Below, piece by piece: positions 4,908 to 5,140 of a stretch of DNA of 5,140 bases. A program made the translations under genes and the position numbers. This DNA comes from Chloroflexota bacterium (GTDB lineage Bacteria; Chloroflexota; Anaerolineae; SpSt-600), in contig DRAO01000115.1 in assembly GCA_011041825.1 (NCBI GenBank), positions 1 to 5,140 of the forward strand, read 5' to 3'. How positions within the stretch are numbered: position 1 is the first letter of the stretch; every line of letters begins with the position of its first letter. The notes beneath the pieces were generated by a model. The model was not told the DNA's origin. It saw only the letters and a list, made by a program, of their open reading frames with translations, and made no database searches.

Positions 4908-5140
4908 GGTGGTGAGGGGCCGAGGGGCCGAGATGTCACGGATTTAAACTCTGGTTGGGTTAGGGGTGATTGAGACCGGGGGGAAATCACATAATCGCCT
5001 ACGGTGGGCTTATCGGTCCGGGAAGCGATTACCAATGCTTTGTCCTCCCACTGTGGTTGATAGACGGCAAGCCACAGGGCATCCTTGTAAGCAAGCGCCA
5101 ACGCCGTCCACAGCCAGAGGGGGAGCTTGCCGCTCAGCAC
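4856..5140 (-). CDS. C-terminal end of an unrecognised protein, start beyond the right edge
   Basis: On the minus strand the frame is open from the right edge (5140) to a TAA at 4856-4858, 94 codons. The first 50 or so residues look like real protein: hydrophobic and aromatic (LWLWTALALAYKDALWLAVY), then EDKALVIAS and a VGDYVIS strand. The last 35 or so (rich in Ser, Pro and Gly) look non-coding, partly encoded by a GAGGGGCC tandem repeat, and overlap the kptA 3' end by 52 bases in convergent orientation. The true gene may have suffered a frameshift or stop loss near its end, or the open frame may be chance. I recognise no family, and the first visible codon (GTG at 5138-5140) need not be the start. 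The other two minus frames and the plus frames here are closed or less protein-like. Confidence 0.4.
   Translation of the reverse strand: MLSGKLPLWLWTALALAYKDALWLAVYQPQWEDKALVIASRTDKPTVGDYVISPRSQSPLTQPEFKSVTSRPLGPSPPQSSGKTMNSGGMGSER
4914..4932. repeat. Short tandem repeat of GAGGGGCC
   Basis: Two exact copies of the 8-mer GAGGGGCC (4914-4921 and 4922-4929), followed by a partial third (GAG). It starts 7 bases after the kptA stop. The 8-base unit is not a multiple of three, so slippage here would shift the frame of the minus-strand gene candidate. No terminator hairpin for kptA is visible in 4908-4990. Confidence 0.55.

Noticed and set aside
4908..5000. Intrinsic terminator after kptA
   Set aside because: I found no GC-rich stem followed by a T-tract; the GAGGGGCC repeats are direct, not inverted.
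1..5140. CRISPR array, insertion sequence or phage attachment site
   Set aside because: There are no regularly spaced direct repeats, no recognisable transposase or integrase, and no terminal repeats flanked by target duplications.

Overview
The window looks like a piece of a moderately GC-rich bacterial chromosome, most likely from the phylum Chloroflexota (Anaerolineae or a relative). That assignment is inference. It rests mainly on the large secreted protein in the middle, which ends in a Tyr-Leu-Pro-Leu-Val-type tail and carries a GxDPTGGTDP...WSP segment, both of which I associate from memory with exported Chloroflexota proteins. There is no rRNA, tRNA or CRISPR array, and no transposase that I can recognise.

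Layout, left to right on the plus strand: (1) the 3' four-fifths of mutS2 (2-2017, 5' end outside the window), with ATPase core, coiled coil, a heptaproline linker, a KOW-like domain and a C-terminal Smr domain. (2) A 181-base intergenic region almost filled by a 110-base hierarchical palindrome (2057-2166) made of four 3-nt-loop hairpins placed exactly symmetrically about position 2111.5. (3) A 662-residue secreted multidomain beta-rich protein (2199-4187). (4) A short stretch holding a possible 47-codon ORF (4174-4317) and a hairpin. (5) kptA/tpt1, RNA 2'-phosphotransferase (4353-4907), with all the expected catalytic residues. (6) A downstream region (4908-5140) whose only coding candidate is the C-terminal end of an unrecognised minus-strand gene running in from the right.

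Functional connections: MutS2 (DNA recombination control and/or collided-ribosome rescue) and KptA (RNA 2'-phosphate removal) are both nucleic-acid housekeeping proteins, but the secreted protein between them has no evident link to either. I see no evidence of a single dedicated pathway. The secreted gene, the small ORF and kptA are tightly spaced and could share a transcript.

The most unusual item is the palindromic element between mutS2 and the secreted gene. In one consistent fold, 92 of its 110 bases pair, and its two halves differ mostly by paired, compensatory changes. This suggests a conserved structured RNA or a mobile palindromic repeat rather than a simple terminator.
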